This document shows, piece after piece, positions 26,754 to 35,750 of a stretch of 64,000 bases of DNA. Origin of the DNA: Pararhodobacter marinus (lineage in GTDB: Bacteria; Pseudomonadota; Alphaproteobacteria; Rhodobacterales; Rhodobacteraceae); contig NZ_QEYD01000002.1 of the NCBI RefSeq assembly GCF_003122215.1, positions 423,872 to 487,871 of the forward strand. The letters are read 5' to 3'. Under the pieces are notes generated by a model. That model had not been told where the DNA came from. It saw only the letters and a program-made list of their open reading frames with translations, and did no database searches. The translations under genes and the position numbers were made by a program. Position 1 is the stretch's first letter, and every line of letters starts with the position of its first letter.

Positions 26754-27398
26754 TCATTCGTTGCCGGGGGCCTCGTCGAGCGGCTCGCCTGTGGGGGTAA
26801 CCCCAAGGCTCGCGAAGGCCGCATCGATCCGGGGCGAGGACCATTGGGTGACGACGCCGGGCGCGGCGCCGTCCTGAAGGACGCAGCCTTCGCCCGCATT
26901 GAGCGTGCGGGTGACATCGGCATTGCTGACCGTCAGGCTGCCGCGCTGCACGAAGACCGCGTAATCATCCGCCGAGGGCCCGACGAAAAAGCGCGTGCCA
27001 CGCACGCCGATCTCACCGAAGGCCGTGACGACGCGCAGATCGAGCGGCGGCATGTCGTCGGGCCGGTCGAAGATCATCGCGCCGCCGACATGGATGACGC
27101 CGCCGACCTCGGACAGGAAATTCGACAATTCTATCCGGCTGTTGATGCCCAGATTGATGCGCGTGTCGCGGTTGAGATAAAGCAGCGCCAGGCCGTCCTC
27201 GCCGGTGCTGGCCGTGTCGCCGTTCATCAGCCCGGCGCCGGTTTCCAGCGCAAGCTCCTGTGCGTCACGCTCCAGCATCCCGTCGCCCGTGACCGAAAGC
27301 ACCTCGCCGATCTCCGCCCCGGTCGAAGCATGGGCCATCCGCAGAAGCGGCAGGGTCGCGGCGGCGGCGAGGACATGGCGGCGGGTGATGAGCGGCAT
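26754..27398 (-). CDS. FecR-domain exported protein (Tat signal)
   Basis: This 214-residue protein has a twin-arginine signal (TRRHVLAAAATLPLL) and a FecR-type beta domain: GEVLSVTGDG, LYLNRDTRINLGINSRIEL, FGEIGVRGTRFFVG, SLTVSNADVTRTLNAGEG. Periplasmic FecR domains often act as sensors or cell-surface partners of signalling proteins. It is the first gene of the operon fecR-like/crp-like/CHASE2-cyclase (74-base gap to the next). It is probably the periplasmic partner of CHASE2; that link is inferred from gene order. Confidence 0.88.
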   Translation of the reverse strand: MPLITRRHVLAAAATLPLLRMAHASTGAEIGEVLSVTGDGMLERDAQELALETGAGLMNGDTASTGEDGLALLYLNRDTRINLGINSRIELSNFLSEVGGVIHVGGAMIFDRPDDMPPLDLRVVTAFGEIGVRGTRFFVGPSADDYAVFVQRGSLTVSNADVTRTLNAGEGCVLQDGAAPGVVTQWSSPRIDAAFASLGVTPTGEPLDEAPGNE

Positions 27399-27528
27399 GA
27401 GCGGGATCCGGTTCTGTCAAAGGGCTGGTTGAACGAGGCTGGATGAATGACCGGACGGTATCACGCCGCGCGCCGCGCGCGCAGCAACATTCGCTGGGAA
27501 TGGGCAAAGACCCGCGTGGCGGGCGAAT

Positions 27529-28785
27529 TCAGGGCTTAGCTTCAACCAGTATCGCCCTGAAATCGTTTACATTCGTCAGCGTCGGGCCGGTCACGACCTG
27601 CGCCCCGATCCGCCCGAAGAACCCGTGCGCGTCATTGCTGGCGAGCGCCCGTTCAGCATCGTCGCGGTGGCCTTTCAGCGTCTCGGGGCCGATGATCGCG
27701 CCCGCGACTTCGGCCGCGCCGTCGACGCCGTCGGTATCGCAGGCGATGGCATGGATGCCGGGCGCGCCGTCGAGCGCGAGCGCCAGGGCAAGGCAGAATT
27801 CCGCGTTGGGCCCGCCCGATCCGTCACCGCGCCGGGTGACGGTCAGCTCTCCCCCCGACAGAAGCAGGCGGGGCGCATCGCCGGCCGTAAGCGTCGCTTG
27901 CAGATCGAGCGCCCGGCGCGCCATGTCGGCCGCGACCTCGCGTGCTTCGCCTTCCAACGCATCGCCAAGGATCTCGGTCTCGATCCCCTCGGCCTGTGCA
28001 CGTTCGGCAGCGGCGGCAAGCGATTGGGCGGGGGCTGCGTAGATCACGTTCTCGACCCGCGAGAGGCGCGGATCGCCGGGCGCGATAACGCCGGTCGGGC
28101 GGTCGAGCGCGGCGCGAACCGAGGGTGGCAGATCGATGTTCCAGCGTTCGATCACCGCCCGGACATCATCGACGCCCGACGCGTCGCCCACCGTAGGGCC
28201 CGAGCCGATGAAAGCCGGATCATCCCCCGGCACGTCCGAGATCATCAGCGCCAGCATGCGCGCGGGATAAGCGGCAGCGGCAAGCTGGCCGCCCTTTACC
28301 CGGCTCAGATGCTTGCGCACGATGTTCATCTTGCCGATCGGCGCGCCCGAGGCGAGGAGGGCGCTGTTCACGGCTTTCTTGTCCTCAAGGCTGACACCCT
28401 CGCAGGGCGCGATCAGCAGGGCCGAGGCCCCGCCCGAGATGAGAGCGAGGACGAAATCGTCTTCGGTCAGCCCGGATAGCAGGTCCAGCATCCGCGCGGT
28501 CGCATCGGCGCCGGCCTGATCGGGGACGGGATGCGCGGCTTCGACGATTTCGATTCCCTGACAGGGCCTTGCATAGCCGTAGCGGGTGATGACCAGCCCC
28601 TCGCAGGGGCCCCAGGCGGCCTCGACCGCTTCGGCCATGCGCGCGCTGGCCTTGCCCGCGCCGATCACCACGATCCGGCCTTCGGGCTTGGGCGGCAGGG
28701 ATCCGGCCAGCGTGCGCATCGGGTCGGCAACCTCGACCGCGCGGTCGAAAAGGCGGCGCAGAAACGCGGGGGGCTGGTCGATCAT
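27529..28785 (-). CDS. Glycerate 2-kinase (MOFRL family)
   Basis: This 418-residue protein is the class II glycerate 2-kinase, formerly called hydroxypyruvate reductase TtuD. The N-terminal domain has VVIGAGKASARMAEAVE and ALISGGASALL, and the C-terminal MOFRL domain has LLLSGGELTVT, GGPNAEFCLALAL and DTDGVDG. It phosphorylates D-glycerate to 2-phosphoglycerate in the serine-glyoxylate and tartronate pathways. It stands alone on the minus strand, divergent from the TAXI transporter operon; the transported substrate might feed this step, but nothing proves it. Confidence 0.93.
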   Translation of the reverse strand: MIDQPPAFLRRLFDRAVEVADPMRTLAGSLPPKPEGRIVVIGAGKASARMAEAVEAAWGPCEGLVITRYGYARPCQGIEIVEAAHPVPDQAGADATARMLDLLSGLTEDDFVLALISGGASALLIAPCEGVSLEDKKAVNSALLASGAPIGKMNIVRKHLSRVKGGQLAAAAYPARMLALMISDVPGDDPAFIGSGPTVGDASGVDDVRAVIERWNIDLPPSVRAALDRPTGVIAPGDPRLSRVENVIYAAPAQSLAAAAERAQAEGIETEILGDALEGEAREVAADMARRALDLQATLTAGDAPRLLLSGGELTVTRRGDGSGGPNAEFCLALALALDGAPGIHAIACDTDGVDGAAEVAGAIIGPETLKGHRDDAERALASNDAHGFFGRIGAQVVTGPTLTNVNDFRAILVEAKP

Positions 28786-28974
28786 GGCGTCCTCGAAGCG
28801 AAGGGAAAATCGGCGGCATCATGGCGTGACCGGGCCGGGGGCGAAAGGGCCGGGCGCCTATTTTCGATTGTCAGACCTTCGCGCGGCAGAAAAATTCCCG
28901 GGTTCCGTCACGAACTTCTTGTCTTATCGCGCCATGGCTCTTTCTATGGGGCACATAAAGGGAGGTAAAAACCA

Positions 28975-29940
28975 ATGAAGCACATTCTTCACCTTGGCGT
29001 CGCGACTCTGGCGATCGGCGCAGCCGTTCCGGCCGCCGCGCAGATGCAGCTTTCGATTGCCACGGGCGGCACCGGCGGCGTCTATTACCCGATGGGCGGC
29101 GGCCTGGCCGAAATCATCAACACCCATATCGACGGCTATTCGGCGACCGCCGAAGTCACCGGCGCTTCGGTCGAGAACATGGGCCTGATCGCCACCGGCG
29201 ATGCGGATCTGGCCATCGCGCTGGCCGATACGGTCGCGCAGGCGCAGACCGGCACCGGGCGTTTCGAAGGCCAGCAGCTGGAAATGGTGCGTGGCCTGGC
29301 CTCGCTCTATGCCAACATGGTGCAGATCGTTACGCTGGAAGGCTCGGGCATCGAGACGCTGGCCGACCTGGCTGGCCGGCGCGTGTCGGTCGGTGCGCCG
29401 GGTTCGGGCACCGAGGTCAACGCGCTGCAGATCCTTGAAGCCAACGGCATCACCTATGACGATATCGAGGAACAGCGCCTGAACTTCAACGAAACCGCCG
29501 ATGCGCTGGCGAATGGCGATATCGATGCGGGCTTCTGGTCGGTGGGCGCGCCGACCTCGTCGATCCTGAACCTTGCGACCACGCAGTCGATCCATGTGAT
29601 CGAGCTGTCGGCCGAGGAAATGGACGCGGCGATCGAAGCCAACCCGATCTTCGCGCGCACGACGCTGGCGGGCGGCACCTATTCGGGCGTCGATGGCGAC
29701 GTGGCGGTCGTGGGCGTGCCCAACGTGCTGACCGTGTCGTCCGAGATGGACGAGGAACTGGCCTACGAGATCACCAAGGCCATGTTCGAGAACATCGCCG
29801 ATCTGCAGGCCGTGCACCCGGCGGCGAACCAGACCACCATCGAGTTCACGCTCGATGCGACCCCGGTTCCGCTGCATCCCGGCGCGATCCGCTATTACGA
29901 GGAAACGGGCGCCGAGGTTCCGGACCGTATGCGTCCGTGA
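28975..29940 (+). CDS. TAXI family TRAP transporter solute-binding protein
   Basis: This 321-residue protein has a signal peptide ending VPAAAQ (residue ~22). The mature start is MQLSIATGGTGGVYYPMGGGLAEIIN, and further TAXI-type motifs are present (GDADLAIALADT, RVSVGAPGSGTEVNALQILEA, VDGDVAVVGVPNVL). AGGGAGGT precedes the ATG. It binds a small organic anion, often a glutamate-like or C4-dicarboxylate acid, and delivers it to the fused DctQM permease encoded two genes downstream. Confidence 0.95.
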   Translation: MKHILHLGVATLAIGAAVPAAAQMQLSIATGGTGGVYYPMGGGLAEIINTHIDGYSATAEVTGASVENMGLIATGDADLAIALADTVAQAQTGTGRFEGQQLEMVRGLASLYANMVQIVTLEGSGIETLADLAGRRVSVGAPGSGTEVNALQILEANGITYDDIEEQRLNFNETADALANGDIDAGFWSVGAPTSSILNLATTQSIHVIELSAEEMDAAIEANPIFARTTLAGGTYSGVDGDVAVVGVPNVLTVSSEMDEELAYEITKAMFENIADLQAVHPAANQTTIEFTLDATPVPLHPGAIRYYEETGAEVPDRMRP

Positions 29941-29950
29941 GCCGTCGGTC

Positions 29951-30430
29951 GTGATCGTTTCACGCCTTGGCGGCGCTGGCCTTGCCAGCGCCGCCCTTCT
30001 GGCATTGGCGAGTGTGGCGCAGGGCGAGAGCCTCTGTGCCACGCGCCTTGAAGACCAGGTGCGGCTTGGTTGTCTGACAATCGAGGACGGCGCGCGCTGG
30101 AGCGTGGTCTGGAACCATTCGGTCGACGGCTACGAAGTTGAAGACATTTACGAAAACAGGAACGGGGCGATGGTCCTCGTGCGGTCGCACCTGCCCGATT
30201 TCGGCGCGGGGCTGGGGCATATCCCCGGGCGCGGGCGGCAGGTCTCGGACGGGCAGGGCGGCTACTGGATCGAGGATATCGACGAGCCGGTGCCCGGCAA
30301 CGCCTACGTCCTGCGCCCCGGCGCGGGGCCGGTGAACCACCGCCTGCGCGCCCGCTCGGGCGAAATTCCCCTCAGTGCGCTGGCCGAACATGCCCGCGTT
30401 TCGATCGCGTTATTACCGGAGACAGAGTGA
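29951..30430 (+). CDS. DUF1850 exported protein of TAXI operon
   Basis: This protein of about 159 residues begins at the GTG at 29951, giving a signal peptide (VIVSRLGGAGLASAALLALASVAQG). The mature part has the DUF1850 pattern WNHSVDGYEVEDIYE, SHLPDFGAGLGHIPGRGRQ and YVLRPGAGPVNHRL. DUF1850 genes regularly lie between TAXI binding-protein and TRAP permease genes; their role is unknown but probably linked to transport. It overlaps the permease start by one base. Confidence 0.85.
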   Translation: MIVSRLGGAGLASAALLALASVAQGESLCATRLEDQVRLGCLTIEDGARWSVVWNHSVDGYEVEDIYENRNGAMVLVRSHLPDFGAGLGHIPGRGRQVSDGQGGYWIEDIDEPVPGNAYVLRPGAGPVNHRLRARSGEIPLSALAEHARVSIALLPETE

Positions 30431-32451
30431 TGGATCAGACCGCGTCCCGTGCCGACCAGCCCGATCCCGCCGCGCCCAAACCCGTGCAGCCCGGCTTCGT
30501 TCTCAAGCTGATCGCCGTCGTGGGCGTGGTGCTGTCGATCTATCAGATGGGTGTCGCGGGCGGGTTCCAGACCTCGGACTTTCTGCCGTTCGAGCTGTTT
30601 CGCACCGGGCTTTTCTTCCTGCGACCGATCCATCTGGGCTTTATCCTGGTCCTGTGTTTCCTGATCTACCCGGTTTTCGGCCCCGAGCGGCCGCGCGGGG
30701 TGCTGGGCTGGCTGATCGACGGGCCGCTGATCGCGGGCGGTGTGCTGGTCGGCTATTGGGTGCCCTCGAATATCGACGCCATCGCCAACGCGATCTTCCC
30801 GCGCGAGATGGACGTGATCGTCAGCTGGATCACCGTGGTTCTGGTGCTGGAGGCGGCGCGCCGGGCGGTCGGTCTGGCCATGACGCTGATTGCCGGGGTG
30901 TTCCTGCTTTACGCCTTCGCCGGCAACCGGGGCGAGCTGCCATGGCTTTCGGACTGGATGCCCGGCATCCTGAACCATCGCGGCTACACGTTCGAGCGCG
31001 TGGCCAGCCAGATGACGCTGGGCGCCGAGGGGATTTTCGGGGTTCCGCTGGGGGTCGCGGCCACGTTCATCTTCGTTTTCGTGCTGTTCGGTGCGGTGCT
31101 GGAAGTGACGGGCGCGGGCAAGTTCTTCATCGACCTGGCCTATGCCACGACCGGGCGCCAGAGGGGCGGCCCGGCCAAGGCGGCGGTGCTGGCCTCGGCG
31201 GGGATGGGGTCGATCTCGGGCTCGGCCATCGCCAACGTGGTGACGACCGGCGCCTTCACCATTCCGCTGATGAAGCGGTTGGGATACCGGCCCGCGCAGG
31301 CGGGCGGGATCGAGGCGGCCGCCTCGACGGGCGGGCAGATCATGCCGCCGCTGATGGGTGCAGGCGCCTTCCTGATGAGCGAATTCACGCAGGTGCCGTA
31401 TATCGAGATCGTGCTGATCTCGATCTTTCCGGCGATCCTGTATTTCGGCGTGATCTACCTGCTGGTCCATATCGCGGCGGTGAAACAGGGGATGACGGGG
31501 ATGACGGCGGCGGAGCTGCCGCTGACACGCAAGGTTCTGGCCGAGGGCTGGCATTTCCTGCTGCCGCTCGCCGCGCTGGTCGCGCTGCTGATCATGGGCT
31601 ATTCGCCGATGCGGGTCGGCTTCTACGCGGTCCTGTCGATCGCCGCCGCCGCCTCGGCCCGGGCCTTGTGGAACTGGGCCACGACGGGGGCGTCGGGCGC
31701 GGGGTTCATGGCGATGTGCCGGGCAGGGCTGGCCAATACCGGCAAGGCGCTGGAGCTGGGCGCGCGCAACGCGGTCGCGGTATCGGTCGCCTGCGCGGTG
31801 GCGGGAATCATCGTGGGGATCGTCGGGCTGACCGGGCTGGGCCTGAAATTCAGCGCGATGATGCTGGCGCTGAGCCAGGGCAACCTGCTGATCGCGCTGT
31901 TCCTCGTGGTGATCGCCAGCCTGATCCTGGGCCTGGGTCTGCCGGTGACGGCGGCCTATATCGTGCTGATCATCCTTGTCGGCCCGGCGCTGAGCAACGA
32001 ATTCGGCGTGCCGATCCTGATCGCGCATCTGCTGGTCTTCTGGTACTCGCAGGATTCGAACGTGACGCCGCCCGTGGCGCTGGCCGGGTTCGCGGGGGCC
32101 GCGATTGCCGGATCGAAGCCGATGGAAACCAGCGTTCAGGCGTGGAAATTCGCCAAGGGTCTTTACCTGATCCCGCTTTTCATGGTGTTCAACGAGCCAA
32201 TCATCACCGGCGGGCCGATCCCGCTGGTGCTGTGGAACGGGCTGATCGTGATCATCGCGCTGGTGGCCTTTGCCGCCGTGCTCGAAGGCTTCCTGTGGGG
32301 GCCGATGCCGGTCTGGATGCGGCTCGCGCTGATCCCCGGCGTGATCGGCATCTTCTGGCCGGAACTCTGGGCCGAGGCGGCGGGCGCCGCGCTGATCGTC
32401 GTTCTGCTGGCCCTGAACCGACAAAGCGCGAAGCGCGCGGAAGCGTCGTGA
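30430..32451 (+). CDS. TRAP transporter fused 4TM/12TM permease
   Basis: This 673-residue inner-membrane protein joins a DctQ-like part (first ~140 residues, four helices) to a DctM-like part. The DctM hallmarks are GSISGSAIANVVTTGAFTIP and GGQIMPPLMGAGAFLM, and GLGLPVTAAYIVLIILVGPAL lies in the second repeat. It uses a sodium or proton gradient to import the TAXI-bound ligand. The start overlaps the DUF1850 stop (TGATG). No terminator is evident; decayed sequence of the island begins within ~20 bases of the stop. Confidence 0.95.
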   Translation: MDQTASRADQPDPAAPKPVQPGFVLKLIAVVGVVLSIYQMGVAGGFQTSDFLPFELFRTGLFFLRPIHLGFILVLCFLIYPVFGPERPRGVLGWLIDGPLIAGGVLVGYWVPSNIDAIANAIFPREMDVIVSWITVVLVLEAARRAVGLAMTLIAGVFLLYAFAGNRGELPWLSDWMPGILNHRGYTFERVASQMTLGAEGIFGVPLGVAATFIFVFVLFGAVLEVTGAGKFFIDLAYATTGRQRGGPAKAAVLASAGMGSISGSAIANVVTTGAFTIPLMKRLGYRPAQAGGIEAAASTGGQIMPPLMGAGAFLMSEFTQVPYIEIVLISIFPAILYFGVIYLLVHIAAVKQGMTGMTAAELPLTRKVLAEGWHFLLPLAALVALLIMGYSPMRVGFYAVLSIAAAASARALWNWATTGASGAGFMAMCRAGLANTGKALELGARNAVAVSVACAVAGIIVGIVGLTGLGLKFSAMMLALSQGNLLIALFLVVIASLILGLGLPVTAAYIVLIILVGPALSNEFGVPILIAHLLVFWYSQDSNVTPPVALAGFAGAAIAGSKPMETSVQAWKFAKGLYLIPLFMVFNEPIITGGPIPLVLWNGLIVIIALVAFAAVLEGFLWGPMPVWMRLALIPGVIGIFWPELWAEAAGAALIVVLLALNRQSAKRAEAS

Positions 32452-32466
32452 TGTCAGCGCCTTGCG

Positions 32467-32668
32467 CTAAGGTCTGACGTTTTCGGCAGAGCCGGTGATC
32501 GCGGTGAAGACGCGCCCGGTCGGCCCCACTTGCGGCAACAGCCCGTCGCCCGCACCGTTGACAATGTCTTCGGTCATGCGCGCGGCCTCGGTATCGAGGC
32601 TCAGCGTGGTTTCGATGGTCTCCAGCGCGCGCGGTGCGGACCGCCCGAACGGGGAGAAAAAGCGGTGT
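32467..32668 (-). pseudogene. Possible C-terminal remnant of an unidentified gene
   Basis: The last ~65 codons of a minus-strand frame (APRALETIETTLSLDTEA, EDIVNGAGDGLLPQVG, GRVFTAITGSAENVRP) have balanced composition and look like a genuine protein end. Upstream the frame becomes shadow sequence of the racemase remnant. I cannot name the family. It may be the truncated native neighbour of the island. Confidence 0.35.
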
Positions 32669-32670
32669 GA

Positions 32671-33127
32671 CCCGCTTCTGCATCGGACGCGCTGGCTCTG
32701 CGCGGAGCTTGGCCAGAGGCGCAGGTGCTGCTGTTTCCGTCGTCGATTCCCCCCGATCTGCCGGCGCTGAGCCGGGCAGGGGTGCTTTCGTCGGTGCATG
32801 ATCGCGCCAGTATCGACGCCCTCCGCGCCGCCGCGCCCGATGTCCGTGTCTTGCTGAAACTTGACTGCGGATTGCACCGCTACGGGTTCGGCGACCGGGG
32901 ATTGGAGCCGGTCTTGTCCCTGATCGAAGCAGGTCGGCTGCCAAGGGCTCGAGGGTGTCTACAACCAATTCATCCAAACGCTCGCCCGCATCCGGTCGGC
33001 CTTCGGCCGGGCGGTTTTCGGCATCGCACCGGCGCGGTCAGACCTGCGGTTGCGTCCCGTGGTCCGGGCCATCCGCTCGGTGCTGGTTGACAGCCTTCAT
33101 CTGGATGGGAGCGAGGGCATCGGCTAG
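32671..33127 (+). pseudogene. Alanine racemase-like pseudogene, truncated and frameshifted
   Basis: Frame 1 from 32671 reads ALRGAWPEAQVLLFPSSIPP, then DVRVLLKLDCGLHRYGFGD, the Ala_racemase_N pattern. After about 32941 the homologous reading moves to another frame: GLEGVYNQFIQTLARIRSAF, then IAPARSDLRLRPVVRAIRSV, ending HLDGSEGIG at the stop 33125-33127. The N-terminal part with the PLP lysine and the C-terminal domain are missing. The fragment ends exactly where HigB-like sequence begins. It is a dead gene by frameshift and double truncation. Confidence 0.75.
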
Positions 33128-33129
33128 GG

Positions 33130-33189
33130 TTTGTCCGTTTTTTAGGGACACACAAGGAGTATGACGAGATCAACGCGGAGGAAGTGTGA
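33130..33189 (+). pseudogene. Truncated HigB toxin, last ~20 codons only
   Basis: The frame just upstream of higA reads FVRFLGTHKEYDEINAEEV and stops at 33187-33189. FxGTHxEYDxI at the extreme C-terminus is typical of HigB (RelE-like) mRNA interferases. The rest of the toxin is absent: upstream sequence is racemase remnant. The toxin stop overlaps the antitoxin ATG by one base, the coupling expected of an intact higBA operon. Confidence 0.7.
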
Positions 33190-34418
33190 TGATGAGAGAA
33201 CATCGTATTCGGCCAATTCATTCTGAGCAGGATTACGCAGCCGCTCTCGCCCGCGTTGAAATGCTCATGGATATGGGTCGTTCTCCCGCGGAGGATGACG
33301 AACTCGACGTGCTCGCGACTCTCGTTGAGGTCTACGAAGACCGGCGTTTTCCAATGGATTCGCCCAATCCCGTAGAAGCGATCAAATTCCGTATGCAACA
33401 GCTTGGGATGAGCCAAAGTGACCTAGCCCCGATCTTCGGAAGCCGGGCCAAGACTTCTGAGATTTTGAGCGGTAAGCGCGATCTGACTCTGAAGATGATC
33501 CGCGCACTGCATGAGCATCTGGGCATTCCCGCTGAAGTGTTGATCCGGGATGGGGGAAGCCTGCCAAAGGCTCCAGCGGGTATTGAGCTCGATCACTTCC
33601 CGATCGCGGAGATGGCGAAGCGAGGCTGGATCAAGAAGACTGCGGACATGAAGGATCGCACCGAGGAAATCGTGCGTGAGCTGATAGCGTGCGCCGGCGG
33701 ACCGAATGCGCTTCCACAGGCGCTCTTTCGCCAAGGTGGCGGCGCTCGCGCGAACGCCAAGTCTGATGTGCATGCCCTGCAAGCGTGGTGCCTCCATATC
33801 CTCTGTGTGGCACGCCGTGCTGGGCTTGCGGGCGTCTACAAAACCGGGACTATCGACCGTGTTTTCATGCGAGAGCTCGCTCGGCTAAGTACTTTCGACG
33901 AAGGCCCGAAACTGGCCCAAGAGAAGCTCGCGAAGCACGGTATCGCCCTTGTCGTCGCAGCCCACCTGCCGAAGACCTATCTCGACGGCGCCGCGATGTG
34001 GACCGTCGACAAGGTTCCCGTCGTCGGAATGACGATCCGTTATGACCGCCTGGACAACTTCTGGTTCTGCCTGCTGCACGAACTTGCGCACATCGGTCGC
34101 CATTTCCCAGATGGAGACGGCGAGATCTTCATTGACGATCTTCAGCTTCGCGAGCGCAACCATGAGCGCGATGACGAGCGCGAACGCGAAGCTGACGAGT
34201 GGGCGCAGGAGGCGTTGATTCCGTCAGAGCTTTGGGAAGAGCATCCGGCGCGTGTCAGCCCGAGCGTTCAGAACGTCCTCTCGCTAGCGCGGAAGGCCGA
34301 CGTGCACCCCGCCATCGTTGCCGGGCGCATCCGTCATGAGATGCACAACTATCGGCTTCTTTCGCAATTCGTCGGCACGAATGAAGTGAGACCGCTGCTG
34401 ATGGAGGATGCCGCATAA
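33189..34418 (+). CDS. HigA-type antitoxin fused to ImmA/IrrE metallopeptidase
   Basis: This 409-residue protein starts with a HigA (COG5499-like) part: IRPIHSEQDYAAALARVE, followed by a helix-turn-helix (AIKFRMQQLGMSQSDLAPIFGSRAKTSEILSG, residues ~65-95). The C-terminal half holds an ImmA/IrrE zinc peptidase with HELAH at ~297-301 and a Glu-rich segment downstream (DEREREADEWAQEAL) that supplies the third ligand region. GGAGG lies seven bases before the ATG at 33189. The partner toxin is reduced to a fragment, so this is an orphan antitoxin or a redeployed regulator-protease. Codon use is less GC-biased than in the flanking genes, consistent with transfer. Confidence 0.85.
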   Translation: MMREHRIRPIHSEQDYAAALARVEMLMDMGRSPAEDDELDVLATLVEVYEDRRFPMDSPNPVEAIKFRMQQLGMSQSDLAPIFGSRAKTSEILSGKRDLTLKMIRALHEHLGIPAEVLIRDGGSLPKAPAGIELDHFPIAEMAKRGWIKKTADMKDRTEEIVRELIACAGGPNALPQALFRQGGGARANAKSDVHALQAWCLHILCVARRAGLAGVYKTGTIDRVFMRELARLSTFDEGPKLAQEKLAKHGIALVVAAHLPKTYLDGAAMWTVDKVPVVGMTIRYDRLDNFWFCLLHELAHIGRHFPDGDGEIFIDDLQLRERNHERDDEREREADEWAQEALIPSELWEEHPARVSPSVQNVLSLARKADVHPAIVAGRIRHEMHNYRLLSQFVGTNEVRPLLMEDAA

Positions 34419-34423
34419 AGATT

Positions 34424-34456
34424 AAGCGGGGCGCCCGGCAAGGCACCCCCGCTTTT
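34424..34456 (+). terminator. Terminator after the higA-ImmA gene
   Basis: AAGCGGGG pairs with CCCCGCTT (34447-34454) around a partly structured loop and is followed by TT. It starts five bases after the stop codon. Confidence 0.75.
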
Positions 34457-34614
34457 CACTACACGTCGGAAGGGTTTAGGCGCACCCAGCCGCCGTGGCT
34501 CCGGAGTCCGAAGCACTCTCGTGGTGGTACGCAAGAGATAGACGGTTCGGGTCTCCAGGGCAAATCTTTTCATCCGCGCCCAGGAGTATGCCTGGATGGC
34601 TACCATCGGCCGCG

Positions 34615-35328
34615 ATGCTTGCGAAGGAGCTGCGGCGGGAAGGGTTTCGCAGTAAGCAGGGCACGCTGATCGACAAGGGTTACCTTTATCGGGTGCTCCG
34701 CAATCGCGTCTATCGCGGCGAGGCCGTCCACAAGGGCAAGGCCTATCCGGGCGAGCACGAGGCCATCGTCACCGACAAGGTCTGGGATCAGGTCGACGCG
34801 ATTCTGCAGGGCAACCGCCACGAACGGTCCAGCAATAGCCGCATGCAGACGCCTGCGCCGCTGAAGGGCCTGATCTTCACCGACACCGGGGCGGCCATGA
34901 CCCCGACCGCCACCAAGAAACGCGGCAAGCTCTACCGCTATTACGTGTCGATGGACGTGATCAAGAACCGCACGACGGAGGACGACAGCGGCGGCGATCA
35001 AGCACCGCCCCGCTTGCCTGCGGGCATGGTCGAGGACGCCATCGTCACCGAGGTCCGGCGCATCTTGCAGACGCCAGAGGTGGTCACGCAGGTGCTGGCG
35101 GCGTTGAAGCGCGATCAGGTGTCCGAGGCCGAGGCCATCGCGGCGCTGCATGATTTCAACACGCTCTGGGCCCAGCTGTTTCCGCTCGAACAGGCGCGGA
35201 TCATCCAGCTTCTGGTCCGGCGCGTCACTGTCACCGCCGCCGGGCTCGAGGTCGACATCCGGCGCGAAGGTGTCGCGGGCGTCATCCGCGAGATGATCGC
35301 CCCACGCGATATGGAGGCCGCCGAATGA
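34615..35328 (+). pseudogene. Large serine recombinase, 3' part only
   Basis: The frame carries the Recombinase domain (LAKELRREGFRSKQGTLIDK, YLYRVLRNRVYRGEAVHKG) and the C-terminal region (LKGLIFTDTGAAMTPTATKKRGKLYRYYV, then a helical end). The catalytic resolvase domain with its serine is absent: sequence before ~34615 is unrelated. The matching 5' end, about 19 codons, lies at 41399-41455 in the same orientation. The fragment is followed with a four-base overlap by its usual partner gene at 35325. Confidence 0.8.
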
Positions 35329-35717
35329 CCCGAAGCAATGACACGATCCGCGTGCTGATCCCCCTGAAGCTGCGCAAGAAGAACGGGCGACCCAAGATCA
35401 TGCCGCCCGCCGATTGCTGCCCGAGCGAGGATCAGACACAGGACCCTCACATCCTGCGCGCCATCGGCCGGGCATGGGGCTGGCGGCGGCGCATGGAGGC
35501 TGGCGAGTTCAGCACAATCCAGGAACTGGCCGAGGCCGTCGGTCTGGCCGAACGCCATGTCAGCCGCCAGCTGCGTCTCGCCTATCTGGCGCCGGAGGTG
35601 CTGAAGCGCCTGACCTGCGGCCGCGAGGCGTCGGCGGTCAGTCTCTACGACCTGTGCTTTCTGGCGGTGGACACATGGCAGGAGCAGGCTGAGCGGGCGT
35701 TTCGCTGCCCCGAATAG
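35325..35717 (+). CDS. Recombinase-associated HTH protein
   Basis: This 130-residue protein begins MTRSNDTIRVLIPLKLRKKNGRPK and contains a helix-turn-helix-like segment, TIQELAEAVGLAERHVSRQLRLAYLAPEVL (residues ~64-93), similar to ParB-type or sigma-type HTH folds. I recall this protein type directly after large serine recombinases in alphaproteobacterial elements. The start overlaps the recombinase stop (ATGA). It probably takes part in element regulation or excision; the function is unproven. Confidence 0.7.
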   Translation: MTRSNDTIRVLIPLKLRKKNGRPKIMPPADCCPSEDQTQDPHILRAIGRAWGWRRRMEAGEFSTIQELAEAVGLAERHVSRQLRLAYLAPEVLKRLTCGREASAVSLYDLCFLAVDTWQEQAERAFRCPE

Positions 35718-35750
35718 CTGACAGGCGAGCCCGCATTCCCAGACCCATCA

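Noticed and set aside
30304..32424. A 706-codon minus-strand frame opposite the TRAP permease
   Set aside because: Gln/Arg/His-rich antisense reading of a membrane protein; no family features.
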